A stretch of 30,133 bases of DNA, taken from assembly GCA_025937075.1 (NCBI GenBank), contig JAICSD010000003.1, forward strand, positions 1 to 30,133, written 5' to 3'. Within the stretch, counting starts at the first letter, position 1. Each line of letters opens with the position of its first letter. The DNA is from Vicinamibacteria bacterium. Lineage in GTDB: Bacteria; Acidobacteriota; Vicinamibacteria; Vicinamibacterales; 2-12-FULL-66-21. A program made the translations under genes and the position numbers. Positions 1 to 6,962 of this stretch are shown here, piece by piece. The notes beneath the pieces were generated by a model. The model was not told the origin of the DNA, ran no database searches, and saw only the letters and a program-made list of their open reading frames with translations.

Positions 1-219
1 ACACGTGCGCTCGCGGGCACCCGCTTCGCGGCCCGCTCCGCTCACGTGGCTCGCTCACTGCGTTCGCTCGCTTCTATCAGGGGCTTTCGCCCCTCGGACT
101 CCTCTACACGTGCGCTCGCGGGCACCCGCTTCGCGGCCCGCTCCGCTCACGTGGCTCGCTCACTACGTTCGCTCGCTTCTATCCGGGGCTTTCGCCCCCC
201 TGACTCCTCTATACGTGCG
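1..219. repeat. Tandem 105-bp repeat, two copies plus a short third start
   Basis: Positions 1-105 and 106-210 are near-identical 105-bp units, and the first bases of a third unit appear at 211-219. Each unit is very GC-rich and built from short imperfect palindromes, including AGGGGCTTTCGCCCCT in the first copy (about 79-94), which can form a hairpin. Short open frames cross the repeat, but they translate the repeat itself and look non-coding. The array may extend beyond the left window edge. It ends directly upstream of the first ABC-transporter gene. Confidence 0.85.
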
Positions 220-263
220 GCTATGAAATGCCTTCATGCCGTCCGACGATCGTAAACTCGGGA

Positions 264-1121
264 ATGGACCGAACCTGGAAATGCCTGCTCATCCCGGGAC
301 TGCTTGCGGTCGCTTTGCCTGCCGCCACGGCGCCGCGCGAGGCCCCGCTGCCCGCCATTCTGGTGTCCAGGCAGCTGGCGGAAAGTCGGGGACTCCATGT
401 GGGTGACATCGTCCACCTCTCGGTCGCGCGAACGGACGCGGACGCGAAGGAATTCCGGGTCGCGGGAATCTATGAGCCGACGCCCGATCCGATGCGCTTC
501 GCGGAGCGGCGGCTCGAAGTGCGGATGCACCTGCCGGACCTCATCACCCTCACGCCGGAGCGCACGGACGACACGTCCGACTCGATCACGTCGATCAACG
601 TCGCGCTGCACCATCCATCCGCCGCGGCGGCGTTCTCACGCGACGTCACAGCGTGGCTGCCCACGCTGACGGCTCGTCCCACAACCGCGCCCGACGAGCG
701 TTCGACGACCTTCCTCGTGCTCGACCGATTCCATTTGGCGATCGCGATTGTCACCGTACTCGGGAGCGCGGTGTTTCTTCTGGCGCTGATGGTGATGGTG
801 GTCGACGAGCGGCGCGCAACGGTCGGTACGCTGCGGCTGATCGGGTTCACCCGCCGGCGGATTCTCGCACAGGTGATGGCCGAAGGCGCCCTCATCGCAC
901 TCGCTGGCGCACTGGGCGGCCTTGCCTTCGCGTTCCTGACACAGGGCATGTTCAATCGCTTCTTCCAGTGGCGGTATGACACGACGCTCGTGTTTCTTCG
1001 ACTCACGTGGAGCGTCGCCGCGCGATCCCTGCTGATCGCCGTGCCGCTCGGCCTCCTCGCGAGCCTCATTGCGTCCTGGACGCTTCTTCGACAGCAGATC
1101 CTGTCGCTCGTCCGCCGATAA
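264..1121 (+). CDS. FtsX/MacB-type ABC transporter permease (short)
   Basis: This is an inner-membrane permease of the MacB/FtsX (ABC3) class. The N-terminus is one hydrophobic signal-anchor-like stretch (about residues 6-22). A periplasmic MacB-like region follows, with the typical 'LHVGDIVHLS' and 'FRVAGIYEP' patterns. Three hydrophobic segments then form the C-terminal FtsX domain, with the conserved 'RRATVGTLRLIGFTRRRI' cytoplasmic loop. At 285 residues it is shorter than the usual 380-420, mainly because the periplasmic domain is reduced and the usual LRSLxRxxLRT lead-in to TM1 is missing. The start is uncertain: ATG 264 gives a better signal sequence, and ATG 228 in the same frame is possible. 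The stop codon abuts the next start (TAA then ATG). The upstream 105-bp repeats may have replaced the original 5' end. The transported substrate is unknown. Confidence 0.8.
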   Translation: MDRTWKCLLIPGLLAVALPAATAPREAPLPAILVSRQLAESRGLHVGDIVHLSVARTDADAKEFRVAGIYEPTPDPMRFAERRLEVRMHLPDLITLTPERTDDTSDSITSINVALHHPSAAAAFSRDVTAWLPTLTARPTTAPDERSTTFLVLDRFHLAIAIVTVLGSAVFLLALMVMVVDERRATVGTLRLIGFTRRRILAQVMAEGALIALAGALGGLAFAFLTQGMFNRFFQWRYDTTLVFLRLTWSVAARSLLIAVPLGLLASLIASWTLLRQQILSLVRR

Positions 1122-2339
1122 ATGCGACGCGCCATCCGCTTCGCCTGGCTGAGCCTCGTCCGGCAGCCCGCCCGCTCGCTGCTGGGAATCCTCGGCATCG
1201 CCGCCATCGGCGCCCTGCTCTTCGACATGCTGCTGCTGTCGCATGGGCTTCTTCTCTCGTTTGGCGACCTGCTCGAACGCTCTGGCTACGACGTGCGCGT
1301 GCTGGCTTCCGAAGCCCCGCCCTTTACCGGACCCCGCCTGACGGGCGCCACAACCCTTGCCGCCGATATCGCCAGCATTCCCGGCGTCGAAGCCGTTCTC
1401 CAAATTCGCGTGCGGGAGGCAGAGAGGGTCACGGACAATCGTGGGGCGGCCCTTTCAGGGCCGCCAATTCACTTCATCGGCGCGGATCCGCGTGTGCGGT
1501 CGATGTGGACGATCGTCGAAGGACAGGATCTGCCGAAGGCCGCCGGGGCGACTTCGGTCGTCGTAGTGAACCGCCAGTTCGCCGCGCGCGACGGTCTCCG
1601 GGTCGGTTCTTCCTTGCTGCTGCGCGGCCGCTGCCGCGAGGGCTCGGATGCACTGCCGCCGGTGGAATTCCTCGTCGGCGGCGTTGCAGACTTTCCACTC
1701 GATTCGGTGACTGCCTCGACTGTCGCTGGAACGCTGGCGGACGTCGACACGCTTTGCGCCGAAGACGTCGGAGATCGCGCCGAGATGCTGCTCGTGCGAT
1801 CGACGCGCGACACCGGATCAGATGGCGCGGCTGCGGCCGTCCGCGCGCGACACCCAGGGCTCTATGTCGTCACGAACCGGGAGCTCGTCGAACGCTTCAG
1901 CCGCGTGGAGTTCTCGTACTTCCGTCAAATCTCCACCGTGCTCGCGACGATTACGTTGTTCTTCGGGTTTCTGCTGATCGCCGTGCTCCTGACCGTGTCG
2001 ATCAACCAGCGGCTCGGGGAAATCGCGGCCCTGAGGGCGCTCGGGTTGTCGCGAGTACGCGTGAATGCCGGCGTCCTCTCGGAGTCCGTCCTGCTCGTCG
2101 GCATCGGCGGATTCCTTGCGGTGCCGCTCGGCCTCGGATTGTCCGTCTGGCTCGACGCCATCTTGCGGACGCTTCCTGGCCTGCCGGCGGATCTTCATTT
2201 CTTCGTCTTCGAGCCGCGGACGCTCGCGTTGTACATCGCGCTGCTGGCAGTCGCGTCGATTGCCGCCGCCGTCTATCCGATTCGCATTGTCTCCGTGCTG
2301 CCGATCGCGGCCACGCTTCGCCGTGAGGTCGTGTCGTGA
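1122..2339 (+). CDS. FtsX/MacB-type ABC transporter permease
   Basis: A 405-residue permease with the full MacB/FtsX plan. The N-terminal TM follows an 'RFAWLSLVRQPARSLLGILGIAAIG' type lead-in. A large periplasmic domain (about residues 45-265) contains the 'VVVNRQFAARDGLRVGSSLLLRG' MacB-like motif. Three C-terminal TM segments (about 280-395) include the coupling loop 'RLGEIAALRALGLSRVRV'. It starts immediately after the stop of the first permease and overlaps the ATPase start by four bases (GTGA), so the genes are co-translated. With the ATPase it should form a MacB/LolCDE-like mechanotransmission transporter that acts on lipids, lipoproteins or a periplasmic ligand rather than importing a solute. 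The substrate is not shown by the sequence. Confidence 0.92.
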   Translation: MRRAIRFAWLSLVRQPARSLLGILGIAAIGALLFDMLLLSHGLLLSFGDLLERSGYDVRVLASEAPPFTGPRLTGATTLAADIASIPGVEAVLQIRVREAERVTDNRGAALSGPPIHFIGADPRVRSMWTIVEGQDLPKAAGATSVVVVNRQFAARDGLRVGSSLLLRGRCREGSDALPPVEFLVGGVADFPLDSVTASTVAGTLADVDTLCAEDVGDRAEMLLVRSTRDTGSDGAAAAVRARHPGLYVVTNRELVERFSRVEFSYFRQISTVLATITLFFGFLLIAVLLTVSINQRLGEIAALRALGLSRVRVNAGVLSESVLLVGIGGFLAVPLGLGLSVWLDAILRTLPGLPADLHFFVFEPRTLALYIALLAVASIAAAVYPIRIVSVLPIAATLRREVVS

Positions 2340-3022
2340 CCTCCTCGATCGTCGAAGCACGGAACGTTTCGAGAGTGTTTCCGATGGCTGGAGGGCCGGT
2401 ATCGGCGCTACGGGACATCTCGCTTCGGATCTCGCCCGGGGAGTACCTGGGGGTCGTCGGGCCCTCGGGTTGCGGCAAGTCCACGCTCCTGCACGTGCTG
2501 GGGGTCGTCGACGTTCCGACGAGCGGCGAAGTCCTGTTCGACGATCGCCGGATCGGATCGCTCTCGGATGCTGAGCGCAGCCGGCTGCGCCTGCGCGAAA
2601 TCGGGTTCGTGTTCCAGCGCTTCTTCCTGCTGCCGATGCTGACGGCATGGGAGAACGTCGAGCTTCCCCAGGCTGAAGCCGGCGCGGGACGCACCGAACG
2701 CCGGGAGCGAACGCGCGAACTGCTGGAATTCGTCGGTCTCGCGGCGCGCGCCGGCCATCGTCCGTCCGAGCTGTCGGGTGGAGAGATGCAGCGGGTCGCG
2801 ATCGCGCGCGCTCTGGCGAACCGCCCGCGGCTGCTGCTCGCCGACGAGCCGACTGGTGAGCTCGATCAGGCCACGGGCGAGCAGATCATCTCGTTGATCG
2901 ATCGTCTGCACTCAGATGGGATGTCCGTGGTCGTCGTGACGCACGATGCAGGCATCGCGGCGCGCTCCCGCCGGCTGCTGCGGATGCGCGACGGCCGGAT
3001 CGTGGAGGAGATGGTCCAGTGA
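2336..3022 (+). CDS. ABC transporter ATP-binding protein, LolD/MacB type
   Basis: A 228-residue cytoplasmic ATPase. Walker A GPSGCGKST is at 42-50, the Q-loop Gln at 94, the signature LSGGEMQRV at 146-154, Walker B LLLADEP at 166-172 with catalytic Glu171, and the switch His at 203. The 'ADEPTGELD' sequence and the length are typical of the LolD/MacB/FtsE branch. The start is GTG 2336, overlapping the upstream stop by four bases, and the gene overlaps the next one the same way at 3019-3022. It energises the two upstream permeases. The family call is firm; the substrate is unknown. Confidence 0.95.
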   Translation: MTSSIVEARNVSRVFPMAGGPVSALRDISLRISPGEYLGVVGPSGCGKSTLLHVLGVVDVPTSGEVLFDDRRIGSLSDAERSRLRLREIGFVFQRFFLLPMLTAWENVELPQAEAGAGRTERRERTRELLEFVGLAARAGHRPSELSGGEMQRVAIARALANRPRLLLADEPTGELDQATGEQIISLIDRLHSDGMSVVVVTHDAGIAARSRRLLRMRDGRIVEEMVQ

Positions 3023-4410
3023 TACTCACGCTGGCGCTGCGCTCGCTACTGTCGAGGCCGATCCGGAGCGCCGTGCTCGCCGGGGGATTCGGCCTCGGCG
3101 TCGCCGTGATGGCTGCGCTGCAGGGTATCGGAGCCGTGATCCTCGAACAGGCACGAACGCCGGCGCTCGTCGGCGGCGGCGACGTCGTCATCGGGAGCGC
3201 AAGCGGTCGAATCGGCAGCGCCAGATTCGTCTTGTCCCATCTACGATCCAGCCCGTCACTCCGATCTCGCATCAGGGTAGCCTCGCCTGCGCGCCTCGCA
3301 AGTATCTACCTGGTTGACGGTCATGCTGCCGTGCCCGTAACAGCACACGGCGGCATCCCGAGCCTCGAACGCGGCCTCGCCGATCCGGAGACACGGGGCA
3401 TCGAGTCCTGGATCGATACCCCGGCGGATGAGGCGTGGGCTGCGCCGGATTACGAGGACGTTCTGCGCGAGATGGATCGGTTTCATGCAATCCCTGACGT
3501 TCCCTCTCGCGCCGCGTCGTGGAGTGAATGGCTGTATTTCAATGGCCGAACGGGCGCAGCGCGCTTCTATCTCACGTTTCTTGCAGGACCCCGGCTCCCG
3601 TCGGGACAGCGGCGACTCGGCGTGCGCCTGCAGCTCGAGCGCGGCGGCACGTTGACCGCATATTCCTCGTCGACCCTCGTCACGGACGAACAACTTGCAT
3701 CGGCACCGGACGTCAATGCGGGAGCGAACAGCGTCCGCGTGAGCGGATCCGAGTATCGGATCCATTTCGATCTTCCCTCGGAGTCGTCAGGCCCACGTGC
3801 CTCCGGCGACATCGTCGTGCATGCCGAACCGGGACGCGCGCTTCCGCCGTTCACGATGCGCGGTGAGGCCGGTTGGGTGTCCGGCTACGTAGTGCCCGTG
3901 ATGGCCGGGGCGCTCGGCGGCACAATCACGATCGGCGGCGACTCGATCGCGCTGGACGGAGGAACCGGCTATCACGACCACAACTGGGGATTCTGGGAAG
4001 GCGTGCGATGGCAATGGGGCCAGGTGCACAGCCAGGATCTGTCGTTCGTGTACGGGCGCGTCTATCCGCCGCCCGATGCGGCGGACAGTACACGTCTACC
4101 CGGATTCCTCGTCGCGGTTGGACCTGACGGGCCGATCGGGTATGCGACCGACGTCACGATCGACGAGACGAACGCGGCGTCCACTTCCGAGCCCCGCAGG
4201 ATAGTCGTGAGCGGTAGGAGCGAATCCGTGGCCGTGACGCTCGACATTGCGGTGCATCACATCACGAGCACTCGCATGAGCGGTCACACATTCGGGAGCG
4301 ATATGGATTTCCTGCAGCTTCGCGGCACGTATCGAGTCGCAGGCCGCGTGGGGACACGAGAAATCAGCTTCACTGGACCGGGGAGTGCCGAGACGTTCCG
4401 CGGCCGCTAG
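3019..4410 (+). CDS. Membrane-anchored AttH/CrtC-like lipocalin protein, ABC-operon partner
   Basis: A 463-residue protein with two parts. Residues about 1-75 look like the beginning of a MacB/FtsX permease (LALRSLLSRPIRSAVLAGGF, one TM, then 'LVGGGDVVIGSASG'). From about residue 170 the sequence matches the AttH/hydroxyneurosporene-synthase-like double-lipocalin fold: 'EWLYFNGRTGAARFYLTF' and the hallmark 'GTGYHDHNWGFWEGVRWQWG' (about 317-336). Carotenoid 1,2-hydratases share this fold, but no carotenoid gene is nearby, so enzymatic hydration is unlikely. AttH-type proteins are known beside FtsX/LolD-like transporters, and a periplasmic lipid or ligand-binding role is inferred. The start GTG 3019 overlaps the ATPase stop by four bases. 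The 3' end overlaps the opposite-strand cytochrome gene by 41 bases. Confidence 0.8.
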   Translation: MILTLALRSLLSRPIRSAVLAGGFGLGVAVMAALQGIGAVILEQARTPALVGGGDVVIGSASGRIGSARFVLSHLRSSPSLRSRIRVASPARLASIYLVDGHAAVPVTAHGGIPSLERGLADPETRGIESWIDTPADEAWAAPDYEDVLREMDRFHAIPDVPSRAASWSEWLYFNGRTGAARFYLTFLAGPRLPSGQRRLGVRLQLERGGTLTAYSSSTLVTDEQLASAPDVNAGANSVRVSGSEYRIHFDLPSESSGPRASGDIVVHAEPGRALPPFTMRGEAGWVSGYVVPVMAGALGGTITIGGDSIALDGGTGYHDHNWGFWEGVRWQWGQVHSQDLSFVYGRVYPPPDAADSTRLPGFLVAVGPDGPIGYATDVTIDETNAASTSEPRRIVVSGRSESVAVTLDIAVHHITSTRMSGHTFGSDMDFLQLRGTYRVAGRVGTREISFTGPGSAETFRGR

Positions 4411-4774
4411 CGCCGAAGTGCTCGGAGAGATACAGGACGAGCGGCTTCTGCTCGTCTTCCTGGATCGGGCTGCCCCATGCGCGCATCTGCGTCACGGTGC
4501 GTTCCCAGGCCGCCGCATCCTTTCGCTGCTGCGTGATGAGACCCGCGCTGTGGCAGAGCAGGCATCGTTCGGTCACGAGAGTCTTCGCCGCGCCGTCTGG
4601 CAACGCGGCGATTTCGGCGGCTTCCGAACGAGCCGAGACCGCTTGCAACCCCGGATCCGCATCGACCGCTCCGCCGCCGGCGCTTCGACATGCGGCGAAC
4701 CCCGCCACAACCACCGACACGATCGCAATCGATGGCAGCCAGCGCCGCACACGCGGCGGCGCTTCAGCAAACAT
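4370..4774 (-). CDS. sorB: Small c-type cytochrome, SorB-like sulfite dehydrogenase subunit
   Basis: A 134-residue exported monohaem cytochrome c. The N-terminus has a basic stretch and a hydrophobic segment ending in a lipobox-like FAAC, so Cys29 may be lipidated. The haem motif CLLCH is at 71-75, and Met98 in 'TQMRAWG' is the probable axial ligand. The start ATG 4774 is chosen because it overlaps the 3' end of the upstream Moco enzyme by 11 bases and directly precedes the signal sequence. A longer frame to 4987 is only a shadow of that gene. With its neighbour it resembles the SorAB pair, in which electrons from sulfite pass from the molybdenum site to this haem. The tail overlaps the AttH-like gene on the other strand by 41 bases. 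Confidence 0.8.
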   Translation of the reverse strand: MFAEAPPRVRRWLPSIAIVSVVVAGFAACRSAGGGAVDADPGLQAVSARSEAAEIAALPDGAAKTLVTERCLLCHSAGLITQQRKDAAAWERTVTQMRAWGSPIQEDEQKPLVLYLSEHFGASGRGTSRHSPVQ

Positions 4775-5900
4775 TGAAGCGGACCTCGTGAATCGAATTG
4801 TTTCCATAGCCGCCCGCGTTTGGCGACGCCCGTTCGGGCTGCGTGTGGCCGGCCGTGTCGGTCGCGCGCGCGCGCAGCCGTTGTTCGCCGGCCGACGAGA
4901 ACGGCACGTCGGCTTCCCACAAGCGCCACGTGCCCGGTCGAGACTCGCTGGTGAAGCGACCCGGCTGCCACGTTCGTCCGCCATCACCCGAGATGTCGAC
5001 CTGCGAAATCGTTCCAGTGCCGGTCCACGCGACCCCGGTCACGCGGGTGGTGCCAACGCTCACCTGCTCGCCGTCAAGGGGCGCCGTGATGAGCGACTTC
5101 ACGCGCATCAGATCCACCGGACCGTCTGGATAGCGGTATCCGCGTGCCATGAAATGATTGTCGGACTCGGTGCGGCGTGCGTGGACGTGCGTGAGCCATT
5201 TCGCCGATGCCATGCCATACCACCGCGGCACGATGAGGCGGAGTGGACCGCCGTGTTCCAGCGGCACCGGCCGTCCGTTCATCTCGTAGGCCACGAACGC
5301 GTCGCTGAGCGCAGTTTCGCGCGGAATGCTGCGCAGAAATTTTGGGGCCGCTGCCATGGGACTACGATCGGCGGCTTCCATCCAGAAGTGCAGCGCCGTT
5401 CCCTGCACACCAGCGCGTTCGAGCAATGCGGTGAGCGGTACGCCGGTCCATGTCGCGTTGCTCACCGCGCCAAGTCCCCACTGCACGCCTGACGTCGCCG
5501 GCAGCTCGAAACGTCCGCGGCCGTTGCCGGCGCACTCGATCGTCGCGGCGCGCCGTTCGGCCGGCATGCGCCGGATCTCCTCGAGGCCGAGCGTCATCGG
5601 ATGCGCGACCTCGCCGTCGATCGTCAGTGTCCACGGCGTGGAGATTCCGGCGGGCACGCCATGATGGCTGCGGACGAAGAAAAGATCGTTGGGCGTCTCG
5701 AATGTCCTCAGCGCGGCGAGCCGCGACTCGGCGTCGAGCGGTCGAGCGTTTCGGACGACGAGCCGCGAGCCATTGGGACCGCCGCCGGACTGCTCGGGAT
5801 CGAAGACGAGCGCTGCGGCGCGACTGGGGCGCACCAGCGTTCCGGCCGCAGCGAGAACGAGGGTGAGCGCTTCACGGCGGTCGATGACTCGGTCGCGCAT
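4764..5900 (-). CDS. sorA: Sulfite oxidase-family molybdopterin enzyme, SorA-like
   Basis: A 378-residue periplasmic Moco enzyme. A Tat-like N-terminus (DRREALTLVLAAAG) ends near residue 30. The oxidoreductase molybdopterin-binding domain spans about 75-255, with Cys123 in 'IECAGNGRGRFE' as the thiolate ligand to Mo and the 'GGPLRLIVPRWYGMASAKW' segment near 235-255. The Mo-cofactor dimerisation domain follows (about 270-375, 'VDISGDGGRTW'). Length and architecture fit sulfite dehydrogenase SorA or SoxC. The downstream overlapping cytochrome favours SorA, which oxidises sulfite to sulfate. moaB and moeA, needed for its cofactor, lie 6-10 kb away. The exact substrate is inferred; other sulfite-oxidase-family substrates are possible. 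Confidence 0.88.
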   Translation of the reverse strand: MRDRVIDRREALTLVLAAAGTLVRPSRAAALVFDPEQSGGGPNGSRLVVRNARPLDAESRLAALRTFETPNDLFFVRSHHGVPAGISTPWTLTIDGEVAHPMTLGLEEIRRMPAERRAATIECAGNGRGRFELPATSGVQWGLGAVSNATWTGVPLTALLERAGVQGTALHFWMEAADRSPMAAAPKFLRSIPRETALSDAFVAYEMNGRPVPLEHGGPLRLIVPRWYGMASAKWLTHVHARRTESDNHFMARGYRYPDGPVDLMRVKSLITAPLDGEQVSVGTTRVTGVAWTGTGTISQVDISGDGGRTWQPGRFTSESRPGTWRLWEADVPFSSAGEQRLRARATDTAGHTQPERASPNAGGYGNNSIHEVRFNVC

Positions 5901-5948
5901 GGGGCGACAGAGTAGCGCAGGTGTGTTCGGGTTCGGAAGATCGGGCTG

Positions 5949-5986
5949 AAGTAGCTATAATCAATGTGAGGTAGCTAATTCAAGGG
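5949..5986 (+). promoter_or_regulatory. Promoter, operator-like repeats and RBS of the TA module
   Basis: A consensus -10 box TATAAT lies at 5956-5961, with a weak -35 near 5932. The octamer (A/G)GTAGCTA occurs as two direct repeats 20 bases apart (about 5950 and 5970), bracketing the -10 and likely start site, as expected for an operator bound by a Phd-type antitoxin. AAGGG at 5982-5986 is the ribosome-binding site, 8 bases before ATG 5995. The operator role is inferred. Confidence 0.6.
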
Positions 5987-5994
5987 TCACACAT

Positions 5995-6255
5995 ATGAAG
6001 CCAATGAGCGCGCGCGAGCTCAAAAACTCTACCGGCGAAGTAGTGCGGACGCTCCGCCGCGGTGAGAGCATCCTGCTCACGTTCCGAGGGAAGGCCGTGG
6101 GGAGAATCGAACCAATCAGGCCCGAAGAGGCGCAGGTGCCGCGCGTTCCCTCGTACGATGAGGCGTGGGCGTCCATCGAATCGGAGCTCGAGGCCTCGAA
6201 GCCGAGATTCGGATCCTGGACAGAGGCGGAGGACGAAAGCCGCGGACGCCCGTGA
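5995..6255 (+). CDS. Type II antitoxin, Phd/YefM (prevent-host-death) family
   Basis: An 86-residue protein. The N-terminal half has the Phd/YefM DNA-binding fold: 'SARELKNSTGEVVRTLRRGE' followed by 'ILLTFRGKAVGRIEPI', the strand pair usual in the family. The C-terminal part (about 45-86) is acidic and charged and would wrap the toxin. It precedes and overlaps a PIN-domain gene by four bases (GTGA at 6252-6255), the usual antitoxin-toxin order. It probably represses its own promoter through the repeats around 5950-5980. ATG 5995 has a good RBS; ATG 6004 is an alternative. Confidence 0.9.
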   Translation: MKPMSARELKNSTGEVVRTLRRGESILLTFRGKAVGRIEPIRPEEAQVPRVPSYDEAWASIESELEASKPRFGSWTEAEDESRGRP

Positions 6256-6722
6256 TCTTCGTCGATTCCAACCTGTTCGTCATCGATCTGCGCTATCGCG
6301 AGGACGCCAATTATCGGCTGAATCGGCGAGCGCTCGACCGGTTGGCGCGGGATGGCACCGGCGTGACGAGCGTTCTCAACGTCCTCGAACTTTGCGGCAT
6401 CCTCAGCTTCAATCTTTCCACCACCGCTCTACATGGTCTGTACGTGCACTTCGCGCAGCGGTATCGGATGACAGTACTCCCGACCGGCGGTCACGAGGCG
6501 CGGCTGCCGGCACCGACAGTCCGTGATGTGCTGATGCAGATGGAAAAGCGAATGGCCTTGAAGGATGCCGAAATTGCGCTCGTCGTCCAGCAGCAGGCCA
6601 CGAGCCTGGACGCATTTGTGAGCTGGAACGCAAAGCACTTCGACGGAAAGCTCCCAATCCGGGCGCTGACGCCGCGCGAATGGCTCGGGACTCTCCGGCG
6701 CCGGAAGCGCCCGCGTTCCTGA
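6252..6722 (+). CDS. PIN-domain toxin (VapC-like ribonuclease)
   Basis: A 156-residue PIN domain. Residues start 'IFVDSNLFVIDLRY' with metal-binding Asp5. Glu46 lies in 'LNVLELCG', Asp105 in 'LKDAEIALV', and the C-terminal 'FVSWNAKHFDGK' (about 122-133) matches the last PIN strand, with Asn in place of the usual Asp. Such toxins cleave tRNA or rRNA with Mg2+. The start GTG 6252 is chosen because it overlaps the antitoxin stop; the same frame extends upstream to 6165 only within the antitoxin gene. The length is slightly above the common 130-140. Target RNA unknown. tRNA-Arg lies 120 bases downstream on the other strand. Confidence 0.88.
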   Translation: MIFVDSNLFVIDLRYREDANYRLNRRALDRLARDGTGVTSVLNVLELCGILSFNLSTTALHGLYVHFAQRYRMTVLPTGGHEARLPAPTVRDVLMQMEKRMALKDAEIALVVQQQATSLDAFVSWNAKHFDGKLPIRALTPREWLGTLRRRKRPRS

Positions 6723-6765
6723 GGTCGCAACGACGCACGTCTGTGAAAATTGCTTCGGCGAGGCA

Positions 6766-6833
6766 GGCTCGTGGGCGCGAGTGAGCGTAGCGACCGAGCC
6801 GCCTTCGCGCGGCGCGCTCCGGCGCCCAAGCCC
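6766..6833. repeat. GC-rich palindromic element next to tRNA-Arg
   Basis: Between the PIN gene and the 3' end of the tRNA gene sits a GC-rich element with inverted arms GGCTCG (6766-6771) and CGAGCC (6795-6800), and further arms GGGCGC/GCGCCC (6773-6778 and 6822-6827). On the minus strand its pattern (GGCTCGGTCGCTACGCTCAC) resembles the middle of the 105-bp repeat at 49-71 (GGCTCGCTCACTGCGTTCGC). It may act as tRNA 3' processing or termination sequence, or be a member of a dispersed repeat family. No coding signal is seen. Confidence 0.5.
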
Positions 6834-6842
6834 AGACAAAAT

Positions 6843-6919
6843 TGGCGCGCCCTGCAGGACTCGAACCTGCGACCTCCTGGTTCGTAGCCAGACGCTCTAT
6901 CCAACTGAGCTAAGGGCGC
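6843..6919 (-). tRNA. tRNA-Arg(ACG)
   Basis: The minus strand folds into a complete cloverleaf. The acceptor stem GCGCCCT/AGGGCGC pairs perfectly, the D arm contains AGCTCAGTTGGATAGAGC, the anticodon loop is CTACGAA with anticodon ACG (plus positions 6883-6885), and the T arm is GCAGG-TTCGAGT-CCTGC. The discriminator base is G, and CCA is encoded in the gene at 6843-6845. The ACG anticodon reads CGU/CGC/CGA after A34 deamination to inosine. Confidence 0.96.
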
Positions 6920-6931
6920 GATGAAACTCCA

Positions 6932-6937
6932 ATTATA
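6932..6937 (-). promoter_or_regulatory. Promoter -10 box of tRNA-Arg
   Basis: A perfect TATAAT on the minus strand ends 12 bases before the mature 5' end of the tRNA at 6919, leaving room for a short leader. A weak -35 (TTCGTG) lies 17 bases upstream at about 6955-6960. Confidence 0.6.
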
Positions 6938-6962
6938 GCAGCCTCTTCCATGCGCACGAAGC

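Noticed and set aside
1..219. A CRISPR array at the left edge
   Set aside because: The units are 105-bp tandem copies without spacers, and no cas gene is present.
6843..6919. tRNA-Arg as an integration (att) site for the toxin-antitoxin region
   Set aside because: I found no second copy of the tRNA 3' end in the window and no integrase gene.
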